DNA of 64,000 nucleotides from Muricoccus nepalensis (GCF_006438825.1 NZ_RCZP01000010.1:62001-126000); one strand, 5' to 3'. Counted from the first letter of the stretch, positions 46,701 through 56,074 are shown. The notes: generated by a model not told the origin, from the letters alone. Program-made: numbers and translations.

Positions 46701-48465
46701 CGGCGACATGTCCGGCGACGTCTTCGGCAACGGGCTGCTGATCTCGCGCCAGACGCGGCTGGTGGCCGCCTTCGACCATCGGCACATCTTCATCGACCCC
46801 GACCCCGATCCGGCGATGTCGTTCGAGGAGCGCGCGCGGCTCTTCGCGCTGCCGCGCTCCTCCTGGGCGGATTACGACGTGCGGCGGGTGAGCGAGGGGG
46901 GCGGCGTGTTCCCGCGGAACGCGCGCTTCATCCCGCTCTCGCCCCAGGCGCGGGCGCTGCTGGGCATCGAGGAGGAGCGCGCGGAGCCGGTCGCCGTCAT
47001 GCGCGCGATCCTGCGGGCCGAGGTGGACCTGCTCTACTTCGGCGGCATCGGGACCTACGTGAAGGGGGGCGCCGAGAGCCAGGCGGAGGCCGGGGACCGC
47101 GCGAACGACGCGCTGCGGATCGACGGGCACGAGCTGCGCGCGCGCGTGGTGGGCGAGGGCGCGAACCTGGCGGTGACGCAGGCCGGGCGGATCGAGGCGG
47201 CGCGGGCGGGCGTCGCGATCGACACCGACGCGCTCGACAACTCCGCGGGGGTCAGCACGTCGGACCACGAGGTGAACATCAAGATCCTGCTGGCCGAGGC
47301 GGAGCGGGGCGGCGCGCTGACGCGCACGCAGCGGGACGCGCTGCTGGCCTCCATGACGGACGAGGTGGCGGCGCTGGTGCTGGCGGACAACGCCGCGCAG
47401 TTCGGCGCGCTGTCGCTGGAGCAGGCGGCGGGGGCGGAGGCGCTGCCGGCGCAGGCCGCGCTGATGACGCGGCTGGAGGGGGTGGGGCTGCTCGACCGCG
47501 CCGTGCTCGGCCTGCCCTCCGCGGCCCGGATGGCGGAGCGGATCGGGGCGGGGGACGCGCTGACGCGGCCCGAGATCGCGGCGCTGCTGCCGGTGGCCAA
47601 GCTGTGGCTGGCGGACGCCGTGGAGGAGGGCGCGCTGCCCGACGACCCCGCGCTGCTGCCCACCCTGCGAGGCTATTTCCCGCATCCGCTGCAGGAGCGG
47701 TTCCCGGCGCTGATCGAAGGGCACCGGCTGCGGCGGAACCTGGTGGCGACCATGCTGGCGAACGCGGCGGCCAACCGACTGGGCCCGGCGGGCGTGTCGC
47801 GGCTGGCGGCGGAGGGGGACGGCGCCTCGGTGGCGCGCGCCGCCTGGCTGGCGGACCGGCTGTTCGGGATCGCGGCGGCCGAGGATTCGCTCGACGCCGC
47901 GCCGGTGCCGCCCGCGGCGCGCCGGGCCGCGCTGCTGGTCCTGCGGCGGCTGCACGAGGACGCCGCGCGGGCGCTGCTGGGCGACGCCACCCCGCTGGCC
48001 GAGGCGGAGGCGCTGCTGCGGCCGGGGGTGGAGGCGCTGATCGCCGCGGTGCCGATGCCTCGTGACGGGGGGCCGCGGGACGGGGTGCTGCCGGAGGCCG
48101 CGGCGCGGCTGGTGGCGGGGGCGGGCTCGCTCTCGGCCGCGATCGGCATCGTGCGGCTGGCGGCGGGCGCCGGGGTCTCGCCGGGGCGGGCGGCCGCGGC
48201 CTGGGACGCCGCCGGGCGGGAGTTCGGGCTGGAGGCGCTGCGGGGTGCGGCCCTGGCCGCGGCGGCGCCAGGGGCCTTCGGGCCGAGGGCGCGGGCCGCG
48301 CTGCTGGAGGACCTCGGCGCGATGCAGGCGCGGGTGGCGCGCGCGGCCCTGGCCGGCGAGCCCGTGGCGCCGCCGGCCGAGGCCGTGCGGCTCGCCCGTG
48401 AGGCCGCGGGGCTGGGCGAGCTCTCGGCCGTCGCCGTCGCGCTGCGCGCGCTGGAGCGCGCGTGA
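43777..48465 (+). CDS. gdhB: NAD-specific glutamate dehydrogenase, large (180 kDa) type
   Basis: 1562 residues. Oxidises glutamate to 2-oxoglutarate and ammonia with NAD; cytoplasmic. The catalytic half shows HMEGCHLRAGPVARGGIRWS and VPTGAKGGFILKGN near residue 830, with the substrate-binding lysines, then VGDMSGDVFGNGLLISRQ and ARVVGEGANLAVTQAGRI in the NAD domain. The N-terminal 700 residues are the regulatory region found only in this class. GGAGGAG upstream supports the ATG. Genes on this scale in alphaproteobacteria allow growth on glutamate and histidine. Confidence 0.94.
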   Translation: MPDDLTSAPRQDAPRGDGGEGMRAALLAEAAAALARLAPALPPAAGDLLRGLGRSMPVEALAARPPEALATDAASLFGVVETRRPGTVALRLTPPQGGGGAVAEIATEDMPFLVESALAALQLSGRGVRRLLHPVLAVRRDAAGRVEAIGPAAAGGPNESVMRIEIAPAGTGRGTPADWPAVEAALRRALSEVRLAVGDFGTMLSRLRAAEVEIAAAPEAEEAVAFLRWLAEDNFVFLGHRVLRMPPGGPVTMEDGLGLLRDESVPVFDALRDLSAVTAPVRAALTQPVALAVAKANMRLLVHRPSHADVVATRILAADGTVVGLRLFMGLFAATAYNRNPRSIPWLAPKVRRVMAASGAVPDSHDARAFQSILDTWPRDELFQAEEADILAGARRALDLAIRPRPALVLRRDPLGRFVSAIVWLPREGFDTRLRERVGRLLASAFGGRLSAFYIAIGDTPLARVHYVIGTEPGAGPAPEASVLEAAIVQAARRFPEALGEALAESAGEAEGARLAARWAEAFPAAYAEEMTAAQAVSDLRLAEAALAAGRPVASVSRIPGEGARRLSLRLASPGGPLPLADALPLFESLDLRAIEEQPWRLSPAGAEPVVLHVFALEAGTEAPEDRFDELLDALSALLEGRAEADGFNRLALRAGITWREAWLLRAVFRWCKQVGFAFPQPAVEGALAAVPEAARILVALFRARFDPDLADRAGEEARAAAEWAALVEGIADPDADRILARLRTALDAVVRTNYFQEKSYLSLKFESARAGEMPDPRPWREIFVSAMHMEGCHLRAGPVARGGIRWSDRREDFRTEILGLMKAQRLKNVIIVPTGAKGGFILKGNVPAPSDREAFMAAGIAAYSTLIRAMLDVTDNYGADGAVVPPPRVVRRDGDDPYIVAAADKGTATFSDIANGLSAEYGFWLGDAFASGGSAGYDHKEMGITAKGAWVMIARHFAEMGRDIQAEPFTCAGVGDMSGDVFGNGLLISRQTRLVAAFDHRHIFIDPDPDPAMSFEERARLFALPRSSWADYDVRRVSEGGGVFPRNARFIPLSPQARALLGIEEERAEPVAVMRAILRAEVDLLYFGGIGTYVKGGAESQAEAGDRANDALRIDGHELRARVVGEGANLAVTQAGRIEAARAGVAIDTDALDNSAGVSTSDHEVNIKILLAEAERGGALTRTQRDALLASMTDEVAALVLADNAAQFGALSLEQAAGAEALPAQAALMTRLEGVGLLDRAVLGLPSAARMAERIGAGDALTRPEIAALLPVAKLWLADAVEEGALPDDPALLPTLRGYFPHPLQERFPALIEGHRLRRNLVATMLANAAANRLGPAGVSRLAAEGDGASVARAAWLADRLFGIAAAEDSLDAAPVPPAARRAALLVLRRLHEDAARALLGDATPLAEAEALLRPGVEALIAAVPMPRDGGPRDGVLPEAAARLVAGAGSLSAAIGIVRLAAGAGVSPGRAAAAWDAAGREFGLEALRGAALAAAAPGAFGPRARAALLEDLGAMQARVARAALAGEPVAPPAEAVRLAREAAGLGELSAVAVALRALERA

Positions 48466-48499
48466 CCCCGGCGCGGCCCGCCTTCCCGGCCGCTCGCCC

Positions 48500-49768
48500 G
48501 TGAACCGCCGCGAGTTCGCCTGGTCGCTCTACGACTGGGCGAACAGCGCCTTTCCCACGGTGGTGACCACCTTCGTCATCGCCACCTGGTTCGCCCAGGC
48601 CGTGGCGCCCGACCCCGTGGCGGGGCAGACGATGTGGGGGTGGATGCAGACCGCGGCCGGGCTCGCGATCGCCCTGCTGTCGCCGGTGCTGGGGGCGGTG
48701 GCGGACGCGGGGGGCCGGCGGCGGCTGATGCTCGGGCTCTGCACGGTGGCGACCGCTGCCTGCACGGCCGCGATCTGGTTCGCGCGGCCGGAGGCCTCCT
48801 CGGCCATCTACGTGCTCGCCTGCGTGGGGCTGGCGACGGTGTTCTTCGAGGTGGGCACCGTCTTCTACAACGCGATGCTGCCGGAGGTGGCCTCGCCCGC
48901 GCGGATCGGGCGGGTCTCGGGGCTGGCCTGGGGGCTGGGCTACGCGGGGGGGCTCACCTGCCTCGTGCTGTGCCTCTTCGGGCTGATCCGGCCCGATCCC
49001 CCGCCCTTCGGGCTGGACAAGACGCAGGGGGAGACGATCCGGGCGGCGGCGGTGCTCGTGGGCGCCTGGATGCTGCTGTTCGGCTGGCCGGTGCTGGTGG
49101 CGCTGCGGGACCCGCCGGGGGTGAAGCCGGGCTGGAGGGAGGCGGCGCGGGCGGGGCTCGCGGAGCTGCGCGGCGTGCTGCGGGGGCTCACAGGGCGGCC
49201 CGACATGCTGCGCTTCCTCCTCGCGCGGCTGTTCTACACGGACGGGCTGAACACGCTGTTTGCCTTCGGCGCGATCTTCGCGGCCGGGGTGCACGGGCTC
49301 GGCTTCCAGGAGGTGCTGCTCTTCGGGATCGCGATGAACGTCTCGGCCGGGATCGGGGCGGCGCTGGGCGGGCTGGTGGAGGATCGGGTGGGGTCGCGGC
49401 GGATGGTGCTGGCCTCGCTCGCGGCGCTGGTCGCGATCGGCCTCGCGCTGGTGGTGGTGGAGGGGGCCGCGCTGTTCTGGGGCCTGGCGCTGGTGCTCGG
49501 GCTGTTCTTCGGGCCGGCGCAGGCGGCCTCGCGCACACTGATGGCCCGGCTGGCGCCCGAGGGGGAGATGGCCGCGCATTTCGGGCTCTTCGCGCTCTCG
49601 GGCCGGATCACGGGGTTCCTGGGGCCGGCGGTGTTGGCGGCGGTGACGCAGTGGAGCGGGAGCCAGCGCCTGGGCATGGCGACCACCGCGGGCTTCATGG
49701 CCCTTGGGGCCGTGCTGCTGCTGGGGGTGCGGGAGAGGCCGGGTGGAAACGGCGTAACGACACCGTAA
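48500..49768 (+). CDS. MFS transporter, UMF1/Atg22-like
   Basis: 422 residues from a GTG at 48500, with about twelve membrane segments. The start NRREFAWSLYDWANSAFPTV is the hallmark of the UMF1 family, which also includes yeast Atg22 vacuolar amino acid exporters. An efflux role for amino acids or peptides is plausible next to the glutamate dehydrogenase gene (34 bp away), but no substrate is shown by the sequence. Confidence 0.87.
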   Translation: MNRREFAWSLYDWANSAFPTVVTTFVIATWFAQAVAPDPVAGQTMWGWMQTAAGLAIALLSPVLGAVADAGGRRRLMLGLCTVATAACTAAIWFARPEASSAIYVLACVGLATVFFEVGTVFYNAMLPEVASPARIGRVSGLAWGLGYAGGLTCLVLCLFGLIRPDPPPFGLDKTQGETIRAAAVLVGAWMLLFGWPVLVALRDPPGVKPGWREAARAGLAELRGVLRGLTGRPDMLRFLLARLFYTDGLNTLFAFGAIFAAGVHGLGFQEVLLFGIAMNVSAGIGAALGGLVEDRVGSRRMVLASLAALVAIGLALVVVEGAALFWGLALVLGLFFGPAQAASRTLMARLAPEGEMAAHFGLFALSGRITGFLGPAVLAAVTQWSGSQRLGMATTAGFMALGAVLLLGVRERPGGNGVTTP

Positions 49769-49865
49769 CGAGAGCCGGGGGCGCGGCCCTTCCGCCGCCT
49801 CCGAAGGGCGGGCTATGGTGCACCCAGGGAAACGGTACCCAGAAGCGAACCAAGGAGAACGGGCG

Positions 49866-50849
49866 ATGGCAATCCCGCGTCGAGGCATCCTCGCGGCCGG
49901 CACGGTGCTGGCGGCGCCGACCCTGCTGGCATCGCGGCGCGCATCCGCGCAGGGGCAGCAACTCGCGATCGCGACGGGCACCACGGGCGGCGTCTACTAC
50001 CCGCTGGGCGGGGCGCTGGCGAACCTCATCTCGCGGCAGATGCCGGGCATGTCGGCCACCGTGGAGGTGACGGGGGGCTCGGTCGGCAATCTCCAGCTTC
50101 TCGGCGCCGGACGCGTCGGGCTGATCTTCACGCAGGTGGACGCGGCGGTGGACGCGGTGCGCGGGAACGAGCGCTTCCGGGGCCGCCCGGTGCCGGCGCG
50201 GGCGATCGCGGTCATCTACACCAACCGCATGCAGGTGGTGACGGTCGCGAGCACGGGCATCAAGTCGATCCCGGACATGAAGGGCAAGCGCGTCTCCACG
50301 GGCGCGCCGGGCTCGGCGACCGAGGTGATGGCGCTGCGGCTGATCGAGGCGGCGGGGCTCGATCCCGCGAAGGACTTCCGCGCGCGCGAGCGCCTGTCGC
50401 CGGCGGAATCGACCAACGCGGTGAAGGACGGGAAGCTCGACGCCTACTTCTTCGTCTCGGGCATCCCGACGAGCGCGATCACGGACCTCGGCGCCAGCCC
50501 GGGCGTGCAGATCCAGATGATCGACCACGCCGAGTACACGGCGAAGATCGTGGAGAAGCACGGGCCGGTCTACTTCAACGAGGTGATCCCGGCCGGCACC
50601 TATCCGGGGCAGGCCACCGACAACAAGCAGATGTCGGTGGCCAACGTGCTGGCCGTTCGCGAGGACATGCCGGCCGAGATGGTGACGAGCCTGCTGAAGC
50701 TGACCTGGGAGGGGCGCGAGGACCTGGCGCGCACCCACGCGGAGGCGCGGAACTTCAAGCTGGAGGGGCAGAAGACCGCGGCGGCCGGCATCCCCTGGCA
50801 CCCGGCGGCGGAAGCCTACTGGCGCTCGGCCGGCGCGACGCTCGCCTGA
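49866..50849 (+). CDS. TAXI family TRAP transporter solute-binding protein
   Basis: 327 residues from the ATG at 49866, with AAGGAG about 9 bases upstream. A Tat-like signal peptide (AIPRRGILAAGTVLAAPTLL) ends near ASAQ. QQLAIATGTTGGVYYPLGGALA is the N-terminal TAXI block and RVGLIFTQVDAAVDAVRG and KGKRVSTGAPGSATEVMALR follow. It collects a carboxylate-type solute in the periplasm for the permease encoded next, whose ATG shares a base with its TGA. Confidence 0.92.
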   Translation: MAIPRRGILAAGTVLAAPTLLASRRASAQGQQLAIATGTTGGVYYPLGGALANLISRQMPGMSATVEVTGGSVGNLQLLGAGRVGLIFTQVDAAVDAVRGNERFRGRPVPARAIAVIYTNRMQVVTVASTGIKSIPDMKGKRVSTGAPGSATEVMALRLIEAAGLDPAKDFRARERLSPAESTNAVKDGKLDAYFFVSGIPTSAITDLGASPGVQIQMIDHAEYTAKIVEKHGPVYFNEVIPAGTYPGQATDNKQMSVANVLAVREDMPAEMVTSLLKLTWEGREDLARTHAEARNFKLEGQKTAAAGIPWHPAAEAYWRSAGATLA

Positions 50850-52903
50850 TGCGCCGCGAGGAGGTGGCGGTTCCGTCGGACGGGCCGGCGGGCGCGGCCC
50901 CGGGGCTGGGCGCCGGGCTGCCCTTCGAGGTGGCGCCGGGCTCGCTGGACGCCGCCACCACCGCGCGGGTCGAGGCGCTGATCGAGGAGGAGGAGGGCGC
51001 GCAGCACCGCTTCCGCGGCGTGCTCGCCTGGATCGGCACGGCGATGGCGCTGGCGATGAGCCTGTTCCATCTCTGGGCGGCCTGGGACATCGTGCCGACG
51101 ACGACGCTGCGCTTCGTGCACGTGGGCTTCGCGCTGGCGATCGGCTTCTTCCTGTTTCCCGTCTCCAAGCGATTCCGGCACCGCTTCATGGCCTGGGACG
51201 CCGTGCTGATCGCGGTGTCGCTCTACGTCATCTGGTATCTCGTCTCCGGCGGCGACGACCTGCAGGACCGGGTGATCTTCCCCGAGCCGATGGACCTCGT
51301 GGTCGGCTGGCTGCTCGTCGGGCTGGTGCTGGAGGTGACGCGGCGCACCACGGGGCCGGTGATGCCCGTCGTGGCCCTCGCCTTCATCGCCTACGCCTTC
51401 CTCGGCAACCACCTTCCCGCGCCCTGGACGCACCGGGGCTATGATTCCGAGCGGCTGATCCCGCATCTGGCGGTGGGGCTGGACGGCATCTTCGGGACGG
51501 CGGTGGACGTCTCGGCGACGCTGATCATCCTCTTCACCATCTACGGCGCCATCCTGCAGCTCAGCGGCGCGGGGAAGTTCTTCGTGGACTTCTCCTTCTC
51601 GATCATGGGGGGCAAGGCGAGCAGCGCGGGACGGACGGTGGTGCTGTCCTCCTTCCTGCTCGGCGGTCCGTCGGGCTCGGGGGTCGCGACCACGGTGACG
51701 CTCGGCACCGTCGCCTGGCCGATGATGAAGAAGGTTGGCTACAAGGCGTCGGACGCCGGCGGGCTGCTGGCGGCGGGGGGCCTGGGCGCCATCATCTCGC
51801 CGCCCGTGCTGGGGGCGGCGGCCTTCCTCATCTCCGAGTACCTGAAGATCGGCTACCTCGACGTGCTGCGCATGGCGATCGTGCCGACCTGCCTCTACTA
51901 CGCCTCACTGCTGTTCATGGTGGAGCTGGACCAGCGGCGGCTGGGGGCGGCGGGCAAGGCGGTGGAGGTGCCCTCCGCCACCCCGGCGCGGGAGCTGGTG
52001 CGGAAGTACGGGTTCCACTTCTCCTCGCTGGTCGCGATCATCGTGTTCATGGTGCTCGGCTACAGCTCCACGCTGGCGGTGCTCTACGCGATGGCCGTCG
52101 CGGTGGTGCTGTCCTTCCTGCGGCGGGACACGGCGCTGGTGCCGAAGAAGCTGGTGGAGGCGCTGGCGATCGGCGCGATCCAGTCGGTCGGCATCGCGGC
52201 CACCTGCGCCTGCGCGGGGATCATCGTGGGCGTGATCACGCTGACGGGGCTCGGGCTGAAGTTCTCGGACATCGCGATCCAGGCGGCGAACGGGTCCATC
52301 CTGGGGACGGCGCTGTTCACGGGGCTGATCGTCTGGGTCATCGGCCTCGCGGTGCCGGTGACGGCCAGCTACATCATCTGCGCGGTGGTGGCGGCGCCGG
52401 CGCTGATGAAGCTCGGCGTGCCCGACTACGCCGCGCACATGTTCGTCTTCTACTACGCCGTGCTGAGCGAGGTCTCGCCGCCGACCGCGCTGTCGCCCTT
52501 TGCGGCCGCGGCCATCACGGGGGCGGGGCCCTACTCCACGACGCTCCAGGCCTGGAAGTACACCTTGCCGGCCTTCGTGCTGCCCTTCGTTTTCGTGACG
52601 GATCCGGAGGGCGTGGGGCTGCTGCTGAACCTGACGCCGAGCATGACCTGGCTGGACGTGGCCTGGCAGATCCTGCTGGCGACGCTGGGTCTCGCGGCCC
52701 TGGCGGCGGCCTGCCAGGGCTTCTTCCGGCGGGCGCTGAACGGGCTGGAGCGGGCGGGCTTCACGGTGGCGGGGCTGCTGCTGGTCTTCCCGGCGCTGCT
52801 CGAGGGGGTGCTGCCCTGGCTGCCGGCGCCGCACTGGATCGGCATGGCGCTGGCGGCGGGGCTGCTGGTGCTGCAGGGGCGCGGGCGGGCGGCGGTGCGG
52901 TGA
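50849..52903 (+). CDS. TRAP transporter fused permease (DctQM type)
   Basis: 684 residues with about 16-18 predicted membrane segments; inner membrane. The N-terminal 4-segment (DctQ-like) part runs to about 190, and the DctM-like part follows with GPSGSGVATTVTLGTVAWP, AAGGLGAIISPPVLGAAAF and FYYAVLSEVSPPTALSPFAA, all conserved in TAXI-linked permeases. It drives uptake with a sodium or proton gradient. Coupled by TGATG to the TAXI protein gene. Repeat copy B follows 8 bp after its stop. Confidence 0.92.
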   Translation: MRREEVAVPSDGPAGAAPGLGAGLPFEVAPGSLDAATTARVEALIEEEEGAQHRFRGVLAWIGTAMALAMSLFHLWAAWDIVPTTTLRFVHVGFALAIGFFLFPVSKRFRHRFMAWDAVLIAVSLYVIWYLVSGGDDLQDRVIFPEPMDLVVGWLLVGLVLEVTRRTTGPVMPVVALAFIAYAFLGNHLPAPWTHRGYDSERLIPHLAVGLDGIFGTAVDVSATLIILFTIYGAILQLSGAGKFFVDFSFSIMGGKASSAGRTVVLSSFLLGGPSGSGVATTVTLGTVAWPMMKKVGYKASDAGGLLAAGGLGAIISPPVLGAAAFLISEYLKIGYLDVLRMAIVPTCLYYASLLFMVELDQRRLGAAGKAVEVPSATPARELVRKYGFHFSSLVAIIVFMVLGYSSTLAVLYAMAVAVVLSFLRRDTALVPKKLVEALAIGAIQSVGIAATCACAGIIVGVITLTGLGLKFSDIAIQAANGSILGTALFTGLIVWVIGLAVPVTASYIICAVVAAPALMKLGVPDYAAHMFVFYYAVLSEVSPPTALSPFAAAAITGAGPYSTTLQAWKYTLPAFVLPFVFVTDPEGVGLLLNLTPSMTWLDVAWQILLATLGLAALAAACQGFFRRALNGLERAGFTVAGLLLVFPALLEGVLPWLPAPHWIGMALAAGLLVLQGRGRAAVR

Positions 52904-52911
52904 GGGGGTGC

Positions 52912-53193
52912 GGGTGACTCCGGGAGGCGCTGCCTCCCAGACCCTCCGGGCAAACGCGAAGCGTTTGTCCCGAGCCGGGGAGCCGGCGGGCTCCCCGGAC
53001 CTCGCGATCTGTTTTTCCAGGGCTGAACCGGCCGGGGCAGCGCCCTTGGATTATTCTTCAAGCCGCGTGGGTTGAGACGTCAGTCGCCGGAGGTCATCGA
53101 CCTCCGGCGCGCGTCAAACCGGACGCGGGGTCCGGGGTGGCCGCCGCCACCCCGGCGGAGGGTTCGGGAGGCAGCGCCTCCCGAGAGTCACCC
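52912..53193 (+). repeat. mosaic palindromic intergenic repeat, copy B (core 52998-53132)
   Basis: The most complete copy, 282 bp with imperfect terminal inverted repeats of about 38 bp (GGGTGACTC then CGGGAGGCGCTGCCTCCC then ACCCTCCG at the left; the same in reverse at the right). The left arm also carries a GCAAACGC/GCGTTTGT hairpin (52950-52969). The core is again exactly 135 bp, and its internal hairpin reads GCCGGAGGTC/GACCTCCGGC, with a matched change in both arms relative to copy A. It lies between convergent genes (TRAP permease and MFS). Confidence 0.87.
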
Positions 53194-53215
53194 GCTGCAA
53201 CAGTCCAGGCTCATC

Positions 53216-54700
53216 TCATCCCCGCGCCCGCAGCCGAAGCAGGCTGACGACGGCACCCAGCGCTGCCAGGGCGCAGCCGATGGCGAGCGCCGTCTTGGGT
53301 CCCGCGACGGCCATGCCGGGCATCCAGGCGAGGACGAGCCCGACGGTGGCCGCCCCGCTGGTCTGGCCGACGAGGCGGGCGGTGCTGAGCATGCCGCTGG
53401 CCCCGCCCGCGCGCTCCGGGGGCGCGGCGCCGACGAGGGTGCGGTTGTTGGGTGTCTGGAAGAGGCCGAAGCCGAAGCCGCAGAGGGCCATGCGCCAGAC
53501 GATGTCGAGCGGCTGGGGCGAGGCGGGCAGCAGGGCCATGGCGCCGAGGCCGCCCGAGAGCATGGCCAGCCCCACGCCGCCGAGGAGGCCGGCCGGGAAG
53601 CGCTCCATCAGCCGGCCCGAGAGGGGGGCGGCGACGGCGGTCGCGATGAACCAGGAGGTCGTCAGCAGCCCCGCCGCGAAGACGGAGAAGCCGAGGCCGG
53701 TCTGCAGCAGGAAGGGCAGGGAGGCGAAGGCGAGCATCTGCGCCGCGAAGGAGCACAGCGAGGTGCCGATCGAGAGGGCGAAGATCGGGATCCGCAGCAG
53801 GTCCACCGGCAGGAGGGGCCGCGCCACGCCGGCCTGCCGGCGGACGAGCCAGACGCCCGCCAGGAGGCCGACGGCGACCTCCGGCAGGGCGGAGAGGGCG
53901 GAGCCGCCATGGGCGAGGGAATCAAGGCCGAGGATGACGAGGCCGAAGGTCGCGGCGGAGAGCACCGCGCTCAGCACGTCGAAGCGGTGCCGCCCGCGCG
54001 GGCTTTCGGGCAGGGAGCGCCAGCCGATGGCCAGCGCGAGGAGGCCGATCGGCAGGTTGACCGCGAAGATCCAGGGCCAGTCGGCGACGCCGAGGATGAG
54101 CCCCGCGGCCGTGGGCCCCGCCGCCGCGGCCGTGGAGACGACCATGGCGTTGAAGCCGAGCCCCCGCCCGAGATGGGCGCGGGGCTGGATGAAGCGGACG
54201 AGGGCGGTGTTCACGCTCATCAGCCCCGCCGCGCCCAGGCCCTGCACGGCGCGGGCGGCGACGAGGGCCTCGAAGCTGCCGGAGAGGGCGCAGAGGACGG
54301 AGGCGAGGGTGAAGAGGATCAGGCCGCCGAGGTAGATGCGGCGGTAGCCCACGATCTCGCCGAGGGCGGCCAGCGGCAGGAGGGAGACGGTGACCGCGAG
54401 CTGGTAGGCGTTGGTCGCCCAGATCGAGGTGGAGGGGGAGGTGTTCAGCTCCCGCGCGATGGTCGGCAGGGCGGCGCCGGCGATGGTGCCGTCGATGACG
54501 GACATGGCGATGGCGAGCGCGACCGCGAGGGTGGCCAGCCGGCGCCGGGGCGGGGGCAGGCCGTCCGGGATCGCCGGCGGGGCCGGGCAGGCGGGGCCGT
54601 CCCCGGCGGGGATGGTCGCGGCGGGGGCGATGTCGGGCGGGGGCGGCACGGGACCCTCTCTGCGCCCGGCAGCATGTGGGGGGCAACCGGGCGGCGCCAT
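53216..54700 (-). CDS. MFS transporter, DHA2 (drug:H+ antiporter) family
   Basis: 494 residues, about fourteen membrane segments after a 45-residue proline-rich N-terminus. LAIAMSVIDGTIAGAALPTI and IWATNAYQLAVTVSLLPLAA (segments 1-2), LGEIVGYRRIYLGGLILFTL (motif A region) and GPTAAGLILGVADWPWIFAV (motif C region) follow the EmrB pattern. Probable exporter of toxic compounds; substrate unknown. Divergent from hemW with 50 bp between starts. Confidence 0.87.
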   Translation of the reverse strand: MAPPGCPPHAAGRREGPVPPPPDIAPAATIPAGDGPACPAPPAIPDGLPPPRRRLATLAVALAIAMSVIDGTIAGAALPTIARELNTSPSTSIWATNAYQLAVTVSLLPLAALGEIVGYRRIYLGGLILFTLASVLCALSGSFEALVAARAVQGLGAAGLMSVNTALVRFIQPRAHLGRGLGFNAMVVSTAAAAGPTAAGLILGVADWPWIFAVNLPIGLLALAIGWRSLPESPRGRHRFDVLSAVLSAATFGLVILGLDSLAHGGSALSALPEVAVGLLAGVWLVRRQAGVARPLLPVDLLRIPIFALSIGTSLCSFAAQMLAFASLPFLLQTGLGFSVFAAGLLTTSWFIATAVAAPLSGRLMERFPAGLLGGVGLAMLSGGLGAMALLPASPQPLDIVWRMALCGFGFGLFQTPNNRTLVGAAPPERAGGASGMLSTARLVGQTSGAATVGLVLAWMPGMAVAGPKTALAIGCALAALGAVVSLLRLRARG

Positions 54701-54750
54701 CCCCTTCGCCGCGCTTTGCCGGGCGGGGCGTGCGTGACCATATCCGCCGC

Positions 54751-55956
54751 GTGAGCGATGTCCTGACCCCTTCCCCGGCCGTGCAGCGCGAGGCGGAGCC
54801 GCTGGCGCTCTACGTCCACTGGCCCTTCTGCGCGTCCAAGTGCCCCTATTGCGACTTCAATTCCCATGTCCGGCCCGCGGTGGACGCCGCGCGGCACGGG
54901 CGGGCGCTGGTGGCGGAGCTGGAGCACGAGGCGGCGCGGCTGGCGGCCTGGGGCGGGCCGCGGCGGCTGGCCTCGGTCTTCTTCGGGGGCGGCACGCCCT
55001 CCCTCATGCCGCCCGAGGCCGTGGCGGCGGTGATCGGGCGGGCGCGGGCGCTGTTCGAGGCGGCGCCGGACCTCGAGGTGACGCTGGAGGCAAATCCCAC
55101 GAGCGTGGAGGCGGGGCGGCTGCGGGAGTTCCGCGCGGCCGGGGTGAACCGCCTCTCGCTCGGCGTGCAGGCGCTGGACGCGGCCTCGCTCGGCTTCCTC
55201 GGGCGGAACCACTCGGCGGGGGAGGCGGTGGCGGCGCTGGAGCACGCGCGCGCGACCTTCCCGCGGCTCTCCTTCGACCTCATCTACGCGCGCCCCGGGC
55301 AGGGCGAGGCCGCGTGGCGGGCGGAGCTTCGCCGGGCGCTGGCGCTGGCGGCGGATCACCTCTCGCTCTACCAGTTGACGGTGGAGCCCGGGACGCGCTT
55401 CGCGACGGAACACGCGCGCGGGGCCTTCCACCTGCCGGAGGGGGACGAGGCCGCCGCCCTCTACGCCGCGACGGCCGAGGAGGCGGCGCGCTTCGGGCTG
55501 GCGCCCTACGAGGTCAGCAACTACGCGAAGCCGGGCGCGGAGAGCCGGCACAACCTCGCCTACTGGCGCTACGGCGACTACCTCGGCATCGGCGCCGGGG
55601 CGCACCAGCGGCTCTCGCGCGGGGGCGATATCCTGGCGGCGCGGCGGCACCGCGCGCCGGAGACGTGGCTCGAGCGGGTGGAGCGCGAGGGGCACGCGCG
55701 GGTGGAGGAGGAGGCGCTGTCGCCGGTCGACCGCGGGCGGGAGGCGATGCTGATGGGGCTGCGGCTCTCCGAGGGGGTGGACCCCCGGCGCATCGAGGCG
55801 CGGAGCGGGCTGCCCTTCGAGGCGGTGGTGGACGCCGGCATGCTCGAGGCGCTGCGCGAGGAGGGCTACCTGGCCTGGCTTCCGGACGGGCGGCTGGCGG
55901 CCACGACGGAGGGGCGGCTGCGGCTGGACGCGCTGCTGCCGGCGCTGCTGCGCTAG
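54751..55956 (+). CDS. hemW: HemW-type radical SAM protein (heme chaperone)
   Basis: 401 residues from a GTG at 54751 (VSDVLTPSPAVQ). ALYVHWPFCASKCPYCDFNS near residue 23 holds the CxxxCxxC iron-sulfur motif, then FFGGGTPSLM and VTLEANPTSVE. LSLYQLTVEPGTRF and YEVSNYAKPGAESRHNLAYW are family blocks. HemW binds heme and was formerly called coproporphyrinogen oxidase-like; true HemN needs another cysteine-rich N-terminus that is absent here. Confidence 0.9.
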   Translation: MSDVLTPSPAVQREAEPLALYVHWPFCASKCPYCDFNSHVRPAVDAARHGRALVAELEHEAARLAAWGGPRRLASVFFGGGTPSLMPPEAVAAVIGRARALFEAAPDLEVTLEANPTSVEAGRLREFRAAGVNRLSLGVQALDAASLGFLGRNHSAGEAVAALEHARATFPRLSFDLIYARPGQGEAAWRAELRRALALAADHLSLYQLTVEPGTRFATEHARGAFHLPEGDEAAALYAATAEEAARFGLAPYEVSNYAKPGAESRHNLAYWRYGDYLGIGAGAHQRLSRGGDILAARRHRAPETWLERVEREGHARVEEEALSPVDRGREAMLMGLRLSEGVDPRRIEARSGLPFEAVVDAGMLEALREEGYLAWLPDGRLAATTEGRLRLDALLPALLR

Positions 55957-56074
55957 CCGAGGAGCGGGCGCGGGAGGGGTTCCTTAATCCCGTTCTGAAA
56001 TTCTCCGCTCCGTTGCTCCTGGCCGAATCTCCCTGGCGCGGGGGAGCGGCGGGTGCCTGGATTCGGAGATCGGG

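Noticed and set aside
43600-47955. A 1451-codon minus-strand open frame
   Set aside because: It is antisense to the NAD-glutamate dehydrogenase gene, has low-complexity Arg/His/Pro composition and no recognisable motif.
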